The position numbers and the translations under genes are program-made. A stretch of 64,000 nucleotides of DNA from Hydractinia symbiolongicarpus. Its lineage: Eukaryota; Cnidaria; Hydrozoa; Anthoathecata; Hydractiniidae. A model generated the notes under the pieces. It searched no databases, had not been told where the DNA came from, and worked only from the letters and a program-made list of their open reading frames with translations. The stretch spans positions 19,696,001 through 19,760,000 of the forward strand of contig NC_079888.1 of the NCBI RefSeq assembly GCF_029227915.1. The letters are read 5' to 3'. Of the stretch, positions 24,801 through 39,000 are shown piece by piece. The first letter of the stretch is position 1. Each line of letters begins with the position of its first letter.

Positions 24801-27079
24801 CATTTTTTCTGTGGAACTAATCCTAGCCGTTAACGCGCGCTGAAAAATTTGAGACAGTTTTAAAAAGGTACATTTCATTGACTTTCTAACGGTATCAGTC
24901 AGTGTGAGTTACAACCGTTGCGCCGCATACTCGTGTCAACATGTATTTAGCGATATTTTTCTGACATTAGGAGGTTTCATCGCTTTTAACAGTAAAACGA
25001 TTGACTGTGGGACTTAATTTAACTGATTTTGGACTTTAACCTTATAAATATGATAAATAACACAATTGAACTCCAAGAAATAACATTCTTCCTAATTTGA
25101 CATGATTGCTGGAACTCAGCGATTACACTGGGTGCTGTGGTAGCGCTTTATTTAAAAATTTAAATGAATAAGTAATTTTTACTGTGAAACCAATTTTAGT
25201 CGCTAGCGCGCCATGAAGAAATAGAGTCAGTTTCAAAATCTGCATCTCATTGAGTTTCTAACGGTATCAGTTCGTGTGAGTTACAACGGTTGCGCCACAT
25301 ATTCGTACCAACATGTATTTAGCGATATTTTTCTAATATTACTAGGTTACATCGCTTTTGACAGTGAAACGATTGACTGTGGGACTTAATTTAACTGATT
25401 TTGGACTTCGACCTTATAAATGTGATAAATATCACAATTGAATTCCCAGAAGTAACACTCTTCTTAATTTGACATGACTGCAGGAACTCAGCGATTACAC
25501 TGGGCGCTGTGGCAGCGCTTTGTTCAAAAAATTTAGATAAATAAGCCATTTTTACTGTGGAACGAATGCTAGCCGTTAGCGAGCGCTGAAGAAATGGAGA
25601 CAGCTTAAAAACTACATTTCATTGACTTTCTAATGGCATCAATCCTTGTAAGTTACAACGGTTGCGTAACATATTTGTACCAACATGTATTTTGCGATAT
25701 TTTTCTGACATTACGAGGTTTTGTCGCTTTTAACAGTGAAACGATTGACTGTGGGACTTAATTGAACTGACTTTGGACTTTGACCTTATAAATGTGATAA
25801 ATGAAACAATTGGACTCCAAGAAATAACATTCTTCTTAATTTGACATGATTGCTGGATCTCAGCGATTACACTGGGCGATTTTGTAGCGCTTTATTTAAA
25901 AATTTAGATAAATAAGCCACTGTAGAACGAATGCTAGCCGTAAGCGCGCGCTGAAGAAATGGAGACAGTTTAAAAACTACATTTCATTGACTTTCTAATG
26001 GCATCAATCGTTGTGACTTAGAAAGGTTACGTAACATATTTGTACCAACATGTATTTAGCGATATTTTTCTGACATTACGAGGTTTCGTCGCTTTTAACA
26101 ATGAAACGATTGACTGTGGGACTTAATTTAACTGATTTTGGACTTTAACCTTATAAATATGATAAATAACACAATTGGATTCCCAGAAATAACATTCTTC
26201 TTAATTTGACATGATTCCTGGAACTCAAAAATTATACTGGGTGCAGTGGTAGCGCTTTATCTAATAATTGAGATAAATAATTCCTTTTTTACTGAGGATC
26301 CAATCCTAGCATTTAGCACGCGCTGAAGAAATAGGGATAGTTTAAAAAACTACATTTTATTGACTTTCTAACGGTATCAATCCGTTTGAGTTACAACGGT
26401 TGCGTCACATATTCGTACCAACATGTATTTAGCGACATTTTGCTGATATTACGAGGTTTCATCGCTTTTAACAGTGAACCGATTGACTGTGGGACTTAAT
26501 TAAACTGACTTTGGAATTTCACCTTATAAATGTGATAAATGAGACAATTGGACTCCAAGAGATAACATTCTTCTTAATCTGACGTAATTGCTGGAGCTTA
26601 GCGATTACTCTGGGCGCTGTGATAGTGCTTTATTTAGAAATTTAGACAAATAATTTATTTCTTACTGTGGGACCAATCCTAGCCTTTCGCACGCGCTGAA
26701 GAAGTAGAGATAGTTTCAAAAACTACATATCATTGACTTTCTAATGGCATCAATCCTTGAGAGTTACAACGGTTGCGTAACATATTTGTACCAACATGTA
26801 TTTAGCGATATTTTTCTGAGATTACGAGGTTTCGTAGCTTTTAACAGTGAAACGATTGACTGTGGGAGTTAATTGAACTGACTTTGCACTTTGACCTGAT
26901 AAATGTGATAAATGAGGCAATTGGACTCCAAGAAATAACACTCTTCTTAATTTGACATGATTGCTGGAACTCAGCGATTACACTAGGCGCTGAGGCAGCG
27001 CTTTATTTAAACATTTAGATAAATAAGCCATATTTACTGTAGAACGAATGCTAGCCGTAAGCGCGCGCTGAAGAAATGG
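21813..27079. repeat. Satellite, mixed monomers
   Basis: About fourteen monomers, including a second 175-bp truncated monomer at 23474-23648. No neat local multi-monomer unit was recognised. Some monomers here (for example those with cgtaagcgcgcgctgaag near 25940 and 27056) are relatives of members of the 8-monomer unit that follows. Confidence 0.75.
23474..23648. repeat. Truncated 175-bp satellite monomer, second copy
   Basis: Landmark positions tagcgc at 23474 and 23649 are 175 bp apart. The junction runs from cagtttcaaa to cagttagactcc, the same fusion as at about 16.7 kb apart from substitutions, which indicates one deletion event later copied elsewhere in the array. Confidence 0.9.
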
Positions 27080-30000
27080 AGACAGTTTAAAAACTACATT
27101 TCATTGACTTTCTAATGGCATCAATCCTTGTGACTTAGAAAGGTTCCGTAACATATTTGTACCAACATGTATTTAGCGATATTTCTCTGACATTACGAGG
27201 TTTCGTCGCTTTTAACAGTGAAACGATTGACTGTGGGACTTAATTGAACTGACTTTGGACTTTGACCTTATAAATGTGATAAATGAGGCAATTGGACTCC
27301 AAGAAACAACATTCTTCTTAATTTGACATGATTGCTGGAACTCAGCGATTACACTAGGCGCTGTGGTAGCGCTTTATTTAAAAATTTAAATGAATAAGTC
27401 AATTTTACTGTGAAACCAGTCCTAGCCGTTAGCGCGCGCTGAAGAAATAGAGACAGTTTCAAAAGCTACCTTTCATTGACTTTGTAATGGCATCAATCCT
27501 TGTGACTTACAATGGTTGCGTCACATATTCGTACCAGCATGTACTTAGCGATATTTTTCTGACATTACGAGATTTCATCGCTTTTAACAGTGAAACGATT
27601 AACTGTGGGACTTAATTAAACTGACTTTGGACTTTCACCTTATAAATGTGATAAATGAGACAATTGGACTCCAAGAGATAACATTCTTCTTAATCTGACA
27701 TAATTGCTGGAGCTCAGCGATTACTCTGGGCGCTGTGGTAGTGCTTTATTTAGAAATTTAGACAAATAATTTATTTCTTACTGTGGGACCAATCCTAGCC
27801 TTTCGCACGCGCTGAAGAAGTAGAGATAGTTTCAAAAACTACATTTCATTGACTTTCTAATGGCATCAATCCTTGAGAGTTACAACGGTTGCGTAACATA
27901 TTTGTACCAACATGTATTTAGCGATATTTTTCTGACATTACGAGGTTTCATCGCTTTTAACAGTGAAACGATTGACTGTGGGAGTTAATTGAACTGACTT
28001 TGGACTTTGACCTGATAAATGTGATAAATGAGGCAATTGGACTCCAAGAAATAACGGTCTTCTTAATTTGACATGATTGCTGGAACTCAGCGATTACTCT
28101 GGGCGCTGTGATAGTGCTTTATTTAGAAAATTAGACAAATAATTCATTTCTTACTGTGGGGCCAATCCTAGCATTTAGAACGCACTGAAGAAATAGTGAT
28201 AGTTTAAAAAACTACATTTCATTGATTTTCTAACGGTATCAATCCGTTTGAGTTACAACGGTTGCGTAACATATTCGTAGAAACATGTATTTAGCGATAT
28301 TTTTCTGCCATTACGAGGTATCATCGCTTTTAACAGTCAAACGATTGACTCTGGGACGTAATTGAACTGATTTTGGACTTTGACCTTATAAATGTGATAA
28401 ATGAGACAATTGGACTCCAAGAAATAACATTCCTCTTAATTTGACATGATTGCTGGAACTCAGCGATTACACTGGGCGCTGTGGTAGCGCTTTATTTAAA
28501 ACTTTATAAAAATAAGTTATTCTTACTGTGGAACCAATCCTAGCCGTTAGCGCACTGAAGAAATAGAGACAGTTTCAAAAATTACATTTCATTGACTTTC
28601 TAATGGCATCAGTCCTTGTGAGTTACAACAGTTGCGTCACATATTCGTACCAGCATGTACTTAGCGATATTTTTCTGACATTACGAGATTTCATCGCTTT
28701 TAACAGTGAAACGATTAACTGTGGGACATAATTAAACTGACTTTGGACTTTCACCTTATAAATGTGATAAATGAGACAATTGGACTCCAAGAGATAACAT
28801 TCTTCTTAATTTGACATGATTGCTGGAACTCAGCGATTACTCTGGGCGCTGTGATAGTGCTTTATTTAGAAAATTAGACAAATAATTCATTTCTTACTGT
28901 GGGGCCAATCCTAGCATTTAGAACGCACTGAAGAAATAGGGATAGTTTAAAAAACTACATTTCATTGATTTTCTAACGGTATCAATCCGTTTGAGTTACA
29001 ACGGTTGCGTAACATATTCGTAGAAACATGTATTTAGCGATATTTTTCTGCCATTACGAGGTATCATCGCTTTTAACAGTCAAACGATTAACTGTGGGAC
29101 ATAATTAAACTGACTTTGGACTTTGACCTTATAAATGTGATAAATGAGACAATTGGACTCCAAGAAATAACATTCCTCTTAATTTGACATGATTGCTGGA
29201 ACTCAGCGATTACACTGGGCGCTGTGGTAGCGCTTTATTTAAAACTTTATAAAAATAAGTTATTCTTACTGTGGAACCAATCCTAGCCGTTAGCGCACTG
29301 AAGAAATAGAGACAGTTTCAAAAATTACATTTCATTGACTTTCTAATGGCATCAGTCCTTGTGAGTTACAACAGTTGCGTCACATATTCGTACCAGCATG
29401 TACTTAGCGATATTTTTCTGACATTACGAGATTTCATCGCTTTTAACAGTGAAACGATTAACTGTGGGACATAATTAAACTGACTTTGGACTTTCACCTT
29501 ATAAATGTGATAAATGAGACAATTGGACTCCAAGAGATAACATTCTTCTTAATCTGACATAATTGCTGGAGCTCAGCGATTACTCTGGGCGCTGTGGTAG
29601 TGCTTTATTTAGAAATTTAGACAAATAATTTATTTCTTACTGTGGGACCAATCCTAGCCTTTCGCACGCGCTGAAGAAGTAGAGATAGTTTCAAAAACTA
29701 CATTTCATTGACTTTCTAATGGCATCAATCCTAGTGAGTTACAACGGTTGTGTAACATATTCGTACCAACATGTATTTAGCGATATTTTTCTGACATTAC
29801 GAGGTTTCGTCGCTTTTAAGAGTGAAACGATTGACTGTGGGACTTAATTGAACTGACTTTGGACTTTGACCTTATAAATATGATAAATGAAGCAATTGGA
29901 CTCCAAGAAATAACATTCTTCTTAATTTGACATGATTGCTGGAACTCAGCGATTACACTGGCGATGTGGTAGCGCTTTATTTAAAAATTTAGATAAATAA

Positions 30001-33000
30001 GCCATATTTACTGTAGAACGAGTGCTAGCCGTAAGCGCGCGCTGAAGAAATGAAGACAGTTTCAAAAACTACATTTCATTGACTTTCTAATGGCATCAAT
30101 CCTTGTGACTTAGAAAGGTTCCGTAACATATTTGTACCAACATGTATTTAGCGATATTTCTCTGACATTACGAGGTTTCGTCGCTTTTAACAGTGAAACG
30201 ATTGACTGTGGGACTTAATTGAACTGACATTGGACTTTGACCTTATAAATGTGATAAATGAGGCAATTGGACTCCAAGAAATAACATTCTTCTTAATTTG
30301 ACATGATTGCTGGAACTCAGCGATTACACTAGGCGCTGTGGTAGCGCTTTATTTAAAAATTTAAATGAATAAGTCAATTTTACTGTGAAACCAGTCCTAG
30401 CCGTTAGCGCGCGCTGAAGAAATAGAGACAGTTTCAAAAGCTACCTTTCATTGACTTTGTAATGGCATCAATCCTTGTGACTTACAATGGTTGCGTCACA
30501 TATTCGTACCAGCATGTACTTAGCGATATTTTTCTGACATTACGAGATTTCATCGCTTTTAACAGTGAAACGATTAACTGTGGGACTTAATTAAACTGAC
30601 TTTGGACTTTCACCTTATAAATGTGATAAATGAGACAATTGGACTCCAAGAGATAACATTCTTCTTAATCTGACATAATTGCTGGAGCTCAGCGATTACT
30701 CTGGGCGCTGTGGTAGTGCTTTATTTAGAAATTTAGACAAATAATTTATTTCTTACTGTGGGACCAATCCTAGCCTTTCGCACGCGCTGAAGAAGTAGAG
30801 ATAGTTTCAAAAACTACATTTCATTGACTTTCTAATGGCATCAATCCTTGAGAGTTACAACGGTTGCGTAACATATTTGTACCAACATGTATTTAGCGAT
30901 ATTTTTCTGACATTACGAGGTTTCGTCGCTTTTAACAGTGAAACGATTGACTGTGGGAGTTAATTGAACTGACTTTGGACTTTGACCTGATAAATGTGAT
31001 AAATGAGGCAATTGGACTCCAAGAAATAACGGTCTTCTTAATTTGACATGATTGCTGGAACTCAGCGATTACTCTGGGCGCTGTGATAGTGCTTTATTTA
31101 GAAAATTAGACAAATAATTCATTTCTTACTGTGGGGCCAATCCTAGCATTTAGAACGCACTGAAGAAATAGGGATAGTTTAAAAAACTACATTTCATTGA
31201 TTTTCTAACGGTATCAATCCGTTTGAGTTACAACGGTTGCGTAACATATTCGTAGAAACATGTATTTAGCGATATTTTTCTGCCATTACGAGGTATCATC
31301 GCTTTTAACAGTCAAACGATTGACTCAAGGACGTAATTGAACTGATTTTGGACTTTGACCTTATAAATGTGATAAATGAGGCAATTGGACTCCAAGAAAT
31401 AACATTCCTCTTAATTTGACATGATTGCTGGAACTCAGCGATTACACTGGGCGCTGTGGTAGCGCTTTATTTAAAACTTTATAAAAATAAGTTATTCTTA
31501 CTGTGGAACCAATCCTAGCCGTTAGCGCACTGAAGAAATAGAGACAGTTTCAAAAATTACATTTCATTGACTTTCTAATGGCATCAGTCCTTGTGAGTTA
31601 CAACAGTTGCGTCACATATTCGTACCAGCATGTACTTAGCGATATTTTTCTGACATTACGAGATTTCATCGCTTTTAATAGTGAAACGATTAACTGTGGG
31701 ACATAATTAAACTGACTTTGGACTTTCACCTTATAAATGTGATAAATGAGACAATTGGACTCCAAGAGAAAACATTCTTCTTAATTTGACATGATTGCTG
31801 GAACTCAGCGATTACTCTGGGCGCTGTGATAGTGCTTTATTTAGAAAATTAGACAAATAATTCATTTCTTACTGTGGGGCCAATCCTAGCATTTAGAACG
31901 CACTGAAGAAATAGGGATAGTTTAAAAAACTACATTTCATTGATTTTCTAACGGTATCAATCCGTTTGAGTTACAACGGTTGCGTAACATATTCGTAGAA
32001 ACATGTATTTAGCGATATTTTTCTGCCATTACGAGGTATCATCGCTTTTAACAGTCAAACGATTGACTCTGGGACGTAATTGAACTGATTTTGGACTTTG
32101 ACCTTATAAATGTGATAAATGAGACAATTGGACTCCAAGAAATAACATTCCTCTTAATTTGACATGATTGCTGGAACTCAGCGATTACACTGGGCGCTGT
32201 GGTAGCGCTTTATTTAAAACTTTATAAAAATAAGTTATTCTTACTGTGGAACCAATCCTAGCCGTTAGCGCACTGAAAAAATAGAGACAGTTTCAAAAAT
32301 TACATTTCATTGACTTTCTAATGGCATCAGTCCTTGTGAGTTACAACAGTTGCGTCACATATTCGTACCAGCATGTACTTAGCGATATTTTTCTGACATT
32401 ACGAGATTTCATCGCTTTTAACAGTGAAACGATTAACTGTGGGACATAATTAAACTGACTTTGGACTTTCACCTTATAAATGTGATAAATGAGACAATTG
32501 GACTCCAAGAGATAACATTCTTCTTAATCTGACATAATTGCTGGAGCTCAGCGATTACTCTGGGCGCTGTGGTAGTGCTTTATTTAGAAATTTAGACAAA
32601 TAATTTATTTCTTACTGTGGGACCAATCCTAGCCTTTCGCACGCGCTGAAGAAGTAGAGATAGTTTTAAAAACTACATTTCATTGACTTTCTAATGGCAT
32701 CAATCCTAGTGAGTTACAACGGTTGCGTAACATATTCGTACCAACATGTATTTAGCGATATTTTTCTGACATTACGAGGTTTCGTCGCTTTTAAGAGTGA
32801 AACGATTGACTGTGGGACTTAATTGAACTGACTTTGGACTTTGACCTTATAAATATGATAAATGAAGCAATTGGACTCCAAGAAATAACATTCTTCTTAA
32901 TTTGACATGATTGCTGGAACTCAGCGATTACACTGGCGATGTGGTAGCGCTTTATTTAAAAATTTAGATAAATAAGCCATATTTACTGTAGAACGAGTGC

Positions 33001-33030
33001 TAGCCGTAAGTGCGCGCTGAAGAAATGAAG
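27080..33030. repeat. Satellite, 8-monomer higher-order unit (2975 bp), two tandem copies
   Basis: Copies at about 27080-30055 and 30055-33030 match at an offset of 2975 bp. Diagnostic shared variants are aaagctacctttcattgac (about 27458 and 30433) and a monomer with the shortened block gttagcgcactgaag (28541 and 31516). A second such monomer lies two monomers further on in each copy (29284 and 32259), so a 2-monomer duplication is nested inside the unit. The monomer with cactggcgatgtgg at 29956 also recurs at 32931. A patch near 29085 differs from its partner near 32060, suggesting local exchange or conversion. Confidence 0.88.
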
Positions 33031-36000
33031 ACAGTTTCAAAAACTACATTTCATTGACTTTCTAATGGCATCAATCCTAGTGAGTTGAAACTGTTGCGTA
33101 ACATATTCGTACCAACATGTATTTAGCGATATTTTTCTGACATTACGAGGTTTCGTCGCTTTTAACAGTGAAACAATTGACTGTGGGACTTAATTGAACT
33201 GACTTTGGACTTTCACCTTATAAATGTGATAAATGAGACAATTGGACTCCAAGAGATAACATTCTTCTTAATCTGACATAATTGCTGGAGCTCAGCGATT
33301 ACTCTGGGCGCTGTGGTAGTGCTTTATTTAGAAATTTAGACAAATAATTTATTTCTTACTGTGGGACCAATCCTAGCCTTTCGCACGCGCTGAAGAAGTA
33401 GAGATAGTTTCAAAAACTACATTTCATTGACTTTCTAATGGCATCAATCCTTGAGAGTTACAACGGTTGCGTAACATATTTGTACCAACATGTATTTAGC
33501 GATATTTTTCTGACATTACGAGGTTTCGTCGATTTTAACAGTGAAACGATTGACTGTGGGAGTTAATTGAACTGACTTTGGACTTTGACCTGATAAATGT
33601 GATAAATGAGGCAATTGGACTCCAAGAAATAACATTCTTCTTAATTTGACATGATTGCTGGAACTCAGCGATTACACTAGGCGCTGAGGCAGCGCTTTAT
33701 TTAAAAATTTAAATGAATAAGTCAATTTTACTGTGAAACCAATCCTAGCCGTTAGCGCGCGCTGAAGAAATGCAGACAGTTTCAAAAACTACATTTCATT
33801 GACTTTGTAATGGCATCAATCCTTGTGACTTACAAAGGTTGCGTAACATATTTGTAACAACATGTATTTCGCGATATTTTTCTGACATTACAAGGCTTCA
33901 TCGCTTTTAACAGTGAAACGATTGACTGTGGGACTTAATTGAACTGACTTTGGACTTTGATTTTATAAATGTGATAAATGAGACAATTGGACTCCAAGAA
34001 ATAACATTCTTCTTAATTTGACATGATTGCTGGAACTCAGCGATTACTCTGGGTGCTTGTGGTAGCGCTTTATTAAAAACTTTAAATAAATAATTGATTT
34101 TTACTGTAGAACCAATCCTAGACGTTAGCGCGCGCTGAAAAGATAAAGACAGTTTCAAGAACTACATTTCATTGACTTTATAACGGTATAATTTCCGTTT
34201 GAGTTACAACGGTTGCGCCACATATTCGTACCAACATGTATTTAGCGACATTTTCCTGACATTACTCGATTGCGTCGCTTTTAACAGTGAAACGATTAAC
34301 TATGGGACTTAATTAAACTGACTTTGGAATTTCACCTTATAAATGTGATAAATGAGACAATTGGACTCCAAGAGATAACATTCTTCTTAATCTGACGTAA
34401 TTGCTGGAGCTCAGCGATTACTCTGGGCGCTGTGATAGTGCTTTATTTAGACATTTAGACAAATAATTCATTTCTTACTGTGGGGCCAATCCTAACATTT
34501 AAAACGCACTAAAGAAATAGGGATAGTTTAAAAAACTACATTTCATTGATTTTCTAACGGTATCAAACCGTTTGAGTTACAACGGTTGCGTAACATATTC
34601 GTAGCAACATGTATTTAGCGATATTTTTCTGCCATTACGAGGTATCATCGCTTTTAACAGTCAAACGATTGACTGTGGGACGTAATTGAACTGATTTTGG
34701 ACTTTGACCTTATAAATGTGATAAATGAGACAATTGGACTCCAAGAAATAACATTCCTCTTAATTTGACATGATTGCTGGAACTCAGCGATTACACTGGG
34801 CCCTGTGGTAGCGCTTTATTTAAAACTTTATAAAAATAAGTTATTCTTACTGTGGAACCAATCCTAGCCGTTAGCGCGCTGAAGAAATAGAGACAGTTTC
34901 AAAAATTACATTTCATTGACTTTCTAATGGCATCAGTCCTTGTGAGTTACAACAGTTGCGTCACATATTCGTACCAGCATGTACTTAGCGATATTTTTCT
35001 GACATTACGAGGTTTCGTCGCTTTTAACAGTGAAACGATTGACTGTGGGAGTTAATTGAACTGACTTTGGACTTTGACCTGATAAATGTGATAAATGAGG
35101 CAATGGACTCCAAGAAATAACATTCTTCTTAATTTGACATGATTGTTGGAACTCAGCGATTACACTAGGCGCTGAGGCAGCGCTTTATTTAAAAATTTAA
35201 ATGAATAAGTCAACTTTACTGTGAAACTAATCCTAGCCGTTAGCGCGCGCTGAAGAAATGGAGACAGTTTCAAAAACTACATTTCATTGACTTTGTAATG
35301 GCATCAATCCTTGTGACTTACAAAGGTTGCGTAACATATTTGTAACAACATGTATTTCGCGATATTTTTCTGACATTACAAGGTTTCATCGCTATTAACA
35401 GTGAAACGATTGACTGTGGGACTTAATTGAACTGACTTTGGACTTTGATTTTATAAATGTGATAAATGAGACAATTGGACTCCAAGAAATAACATTCTTC
35501 TTAATTTGACATGATTGCTGGAACTCAGCGATTACTCTGGGTGCTTGTGGTAGCGCTTTATTAAAAACTTTAAATAAATAAGTGATTTTTACTGTAGAAC
35601 CAATCCTAGCCGTTAGCGCGCGCTGAAAAGATAAAGACAGTTTCAAGAACTACATTTCATTGACTTTATAACGGTATAATTTCCGTGTGAGTTACAACGG
35701 TTGCGCCACATATTCGTACCAACATGTGTTTAGCGATATTTTCCTGACATTACTCGATTGCGTCGCTTTTAACAGTGAAACGATTAACTATGGGACTTAA
35801 TTAAACTGACTTTGGAATTTCACCTTATAAATGTGATAAATGAGACAATTGGACTCCAAGAGATAACATTCTTCTTAATCTGACGTAATTGCTGGAGCTC
35901 AGCGATTACTCTGGGCGCTGTGATAGTGCTTTATTTAGAAATTTAGACAAATAATTCATTTCTTACTGTGGGGCCAATCCTAGCATTTAGAACGCACTGA

Positions 36001-39000
36001 AGAAATAGGGATAGTTTAAAAAACTACATTTCATTGATTTTCTAACGGTATCAATCCGTTTGAGTTACAACGGTTGCGTAACATATTCGTAGCAACATGT
36101 ATTTAGCGATATTTTTCTGCCATTACGAGGTATCATCGCTTTTAACAGTCAAACGATTGACTGTGGGACGTAATTGAACTGATTTTGGACTTTGACCTTA
36201 TAAATGTGATAAATAAGACAATTGGCTCCAAGAAATAACATTCCTCTTAAATTGACATGATTGCTGGAACTCAGCGATTACACTGGGCGCTGTGGTAGCG
36301 CTTTATTTAAAACTTTATAAAAATAAGTTATTCTTACTGTGGAACCAATCCTAGCCGTTAGCGCGCTGAAGAAATAGAGACAGTTTCAAAAATTACAATT
36401 CATTGACTTTCTAATGGCATCAGTCCTTGTGAGTTACAACAATTGCGTCACATATTCGTACCAGCATGTACTTAGCGATATTTTTCTGACATTACGAGAT
36501 TTCATCGCTTTTAACAGTGAAACGATTAACTGTGGGACATAATTAAACTGACTTTGGACTTTCACCTTATAAATGTGATAAATGAGACAATTGGACTCCA
36601 AGAGATAACATTCTTCTTAATCTGACATAATTGCTGGAGCTCAGCGATTACTCTGGGCGCTGTGGTAGTGCTTTATTTAGAAATTTAGACAAATAATTTA
36701 TTTCTTACTGTGGGACCAATCCTAGCCTTTCGCACGCGCTGAAGAAGTAGAGATAGTTTCAAAAACTACATTTCATTGACTTTCTAACGGCATCAATCCT
36801 TGAGAGTTACAACGGTTGCGTAACATATTTGTACAAACATGTATTTAGCGATATTTTTCTGACAATACGAGGTTTCGTCGCTTTTAACAGTGAAACGATT
36901 GACTGTGGGAGTTAATTGAACTGACTTTGGACTTTGACCTGATAAATGTGATAAATGAGGCAATTGGACTCCAAGAAATAACATTCTTCTTAATTTGACA
37001 TGATTGCTGGAACTCAGCGATTACACTAGGCGCTGAGGTAGCGCTTTATTTAAAAATTTAAATGAATAAGTCAACTTTACTGTGAAACTAATCCTAGCCG
37101 TTAGCGCGCGCTGAAGAAATGGAGACAGTTTCAAAAACTACATTTCATTGACTTTGTAATGGCATCAATCCTTGTGACTTACAAAGGTTGCGTAACATAT
37201 TTGTAACAACATGTATTTTGCAATATTTTTCTGACATTACAAGGTTTCATCGCTTTTAACAGTGAAACGATTGACTGTGGGACTTACTTGAACTGATTTT
37301 GGACTTTGATTTTATAAATGTGATAAATGAGACAATTGGACTCCAAGAAATAACATTTTTCTTAATTTGACATGATTGCTGGAACTCAGCGATTACTCTG
37401 GGTGCTTGTGGTAGCGCTTTATTAAAAACTTTAAATAAATAAGTGATTTTTACTGTAGAACCAATCCTAGCCGTTAGCGCGCGCTGAAAAGATAAAGACA
37501 GTTTCAAGAACTACATTTCATTGACTTTATAACGGTATAATTTCCGTGTGAGTTACAACGGTTGCGCCACATATTCGTACCAACATGTGTTTAGCGATAT
37601 TTTCCTAACATTACTCGATTGCGTCGCTTTTAACAGTGAAACGATTAACTATGGGACTTAATTAAACTGACTTTGGAATTTCACCTTAAAAATGTGATAA
37701 ATGAGACAATTGGACTCCAAGAGATAACATTCTTCTTAATCTGACGTAATTGCTGGAGCTCAGCGATTACTCTGGGCGCTGTGATAGTGCTTTATTTAGA
37801 CATTTAGACAAATAATTCATTTCTTACTGTGGGGCCAATCCTAGCATTTAAAACGCACTAAAGAAATAGGGATAGTTTAAAAAACTACATTTCATTGATT
37901 TTCTAACGGTATCAAACCGTTTGAGTTACAACGGTTGCGTAACATATTCGTAGCAACATGTATTTAGCGATATTTTTCTGCCATTACGAGGTATCATCGC
38001 TTTTAACAGTCAAACGATTGACTGTGGGACGTAATTGAACTGATTTTGGACTTTGACCTTATAAATGTGATAAATGAGACAATTGGACTCCAAGAAATAA
38101 CATTCCTCTTAATTTGACATGATTGCTGGAACTCAGCGATTACACTGGGCCCTGTGGTAGCGCTTTATTTAAAACTTTATAAAAATAAGTTATTCTTACT
38201 GTGGAACCAATCCTAGCCGTTAGCGCGCTGAAGAAATAGAGACAGTTTCAAAAATTACATTTCATTGACTTTCTAATGGCATCAGTCCTTGTGAGTTACA
38301 ACAGTTGCGTCACATATTCGTACCAGCATGTACTTAGCGATATTTTTCTGACATTACGAGGTTTCGTCGCTTTTAACAGTGAAACGATTGACTGTGGGAG
38401 TTAATTGAACTGACTTTGGACTTTGACCTGATAAATGTGATAAATGAGGCAATGGACTCCAAGAAATAACATTCTTCTTAATTTGACATGATTGCTGGAA
38501 CTCAGCGATTACACTAGGCGCTGAGGCAGCGCTTTATTTAAAAATTTAAATGAATAAGTCAACTTTACTGTGAAACTAATCCTAGCCGTTAGCGCGCGCT
38601 GAAGAAATGGAGACAGTTTCAAGAACTACATTTCATTGACTTTATAACGGCATAATTTCCGTGTGAGTTACAACGGTTGCGTAACATATTCGTAGCAACA
38701 TGTATTTAGCGATATTTTTCTGCCATTACGAGGTATCATCGCTTTTAACAGTCAAACGATTGACTGTGGGACGTAATTGAACTGATTTTGGACTTTGACC
38801 TTATAAATGTGATAAATAAGACAATTGGCTCCAAGAAATAACATTCCTCTTAAATTGACATGATTGCTGGAACTCAGCGATTACACTGGGCGCTGTGGTA
38901 GCGCTTTATTTAAAACTTTATAAAAATAAGTTATTCTTACTGTGGAACCAATCCTAGCCGTTAGCGCGCTGAAGAAATAGAGACAGTTTCAAAAATTACA

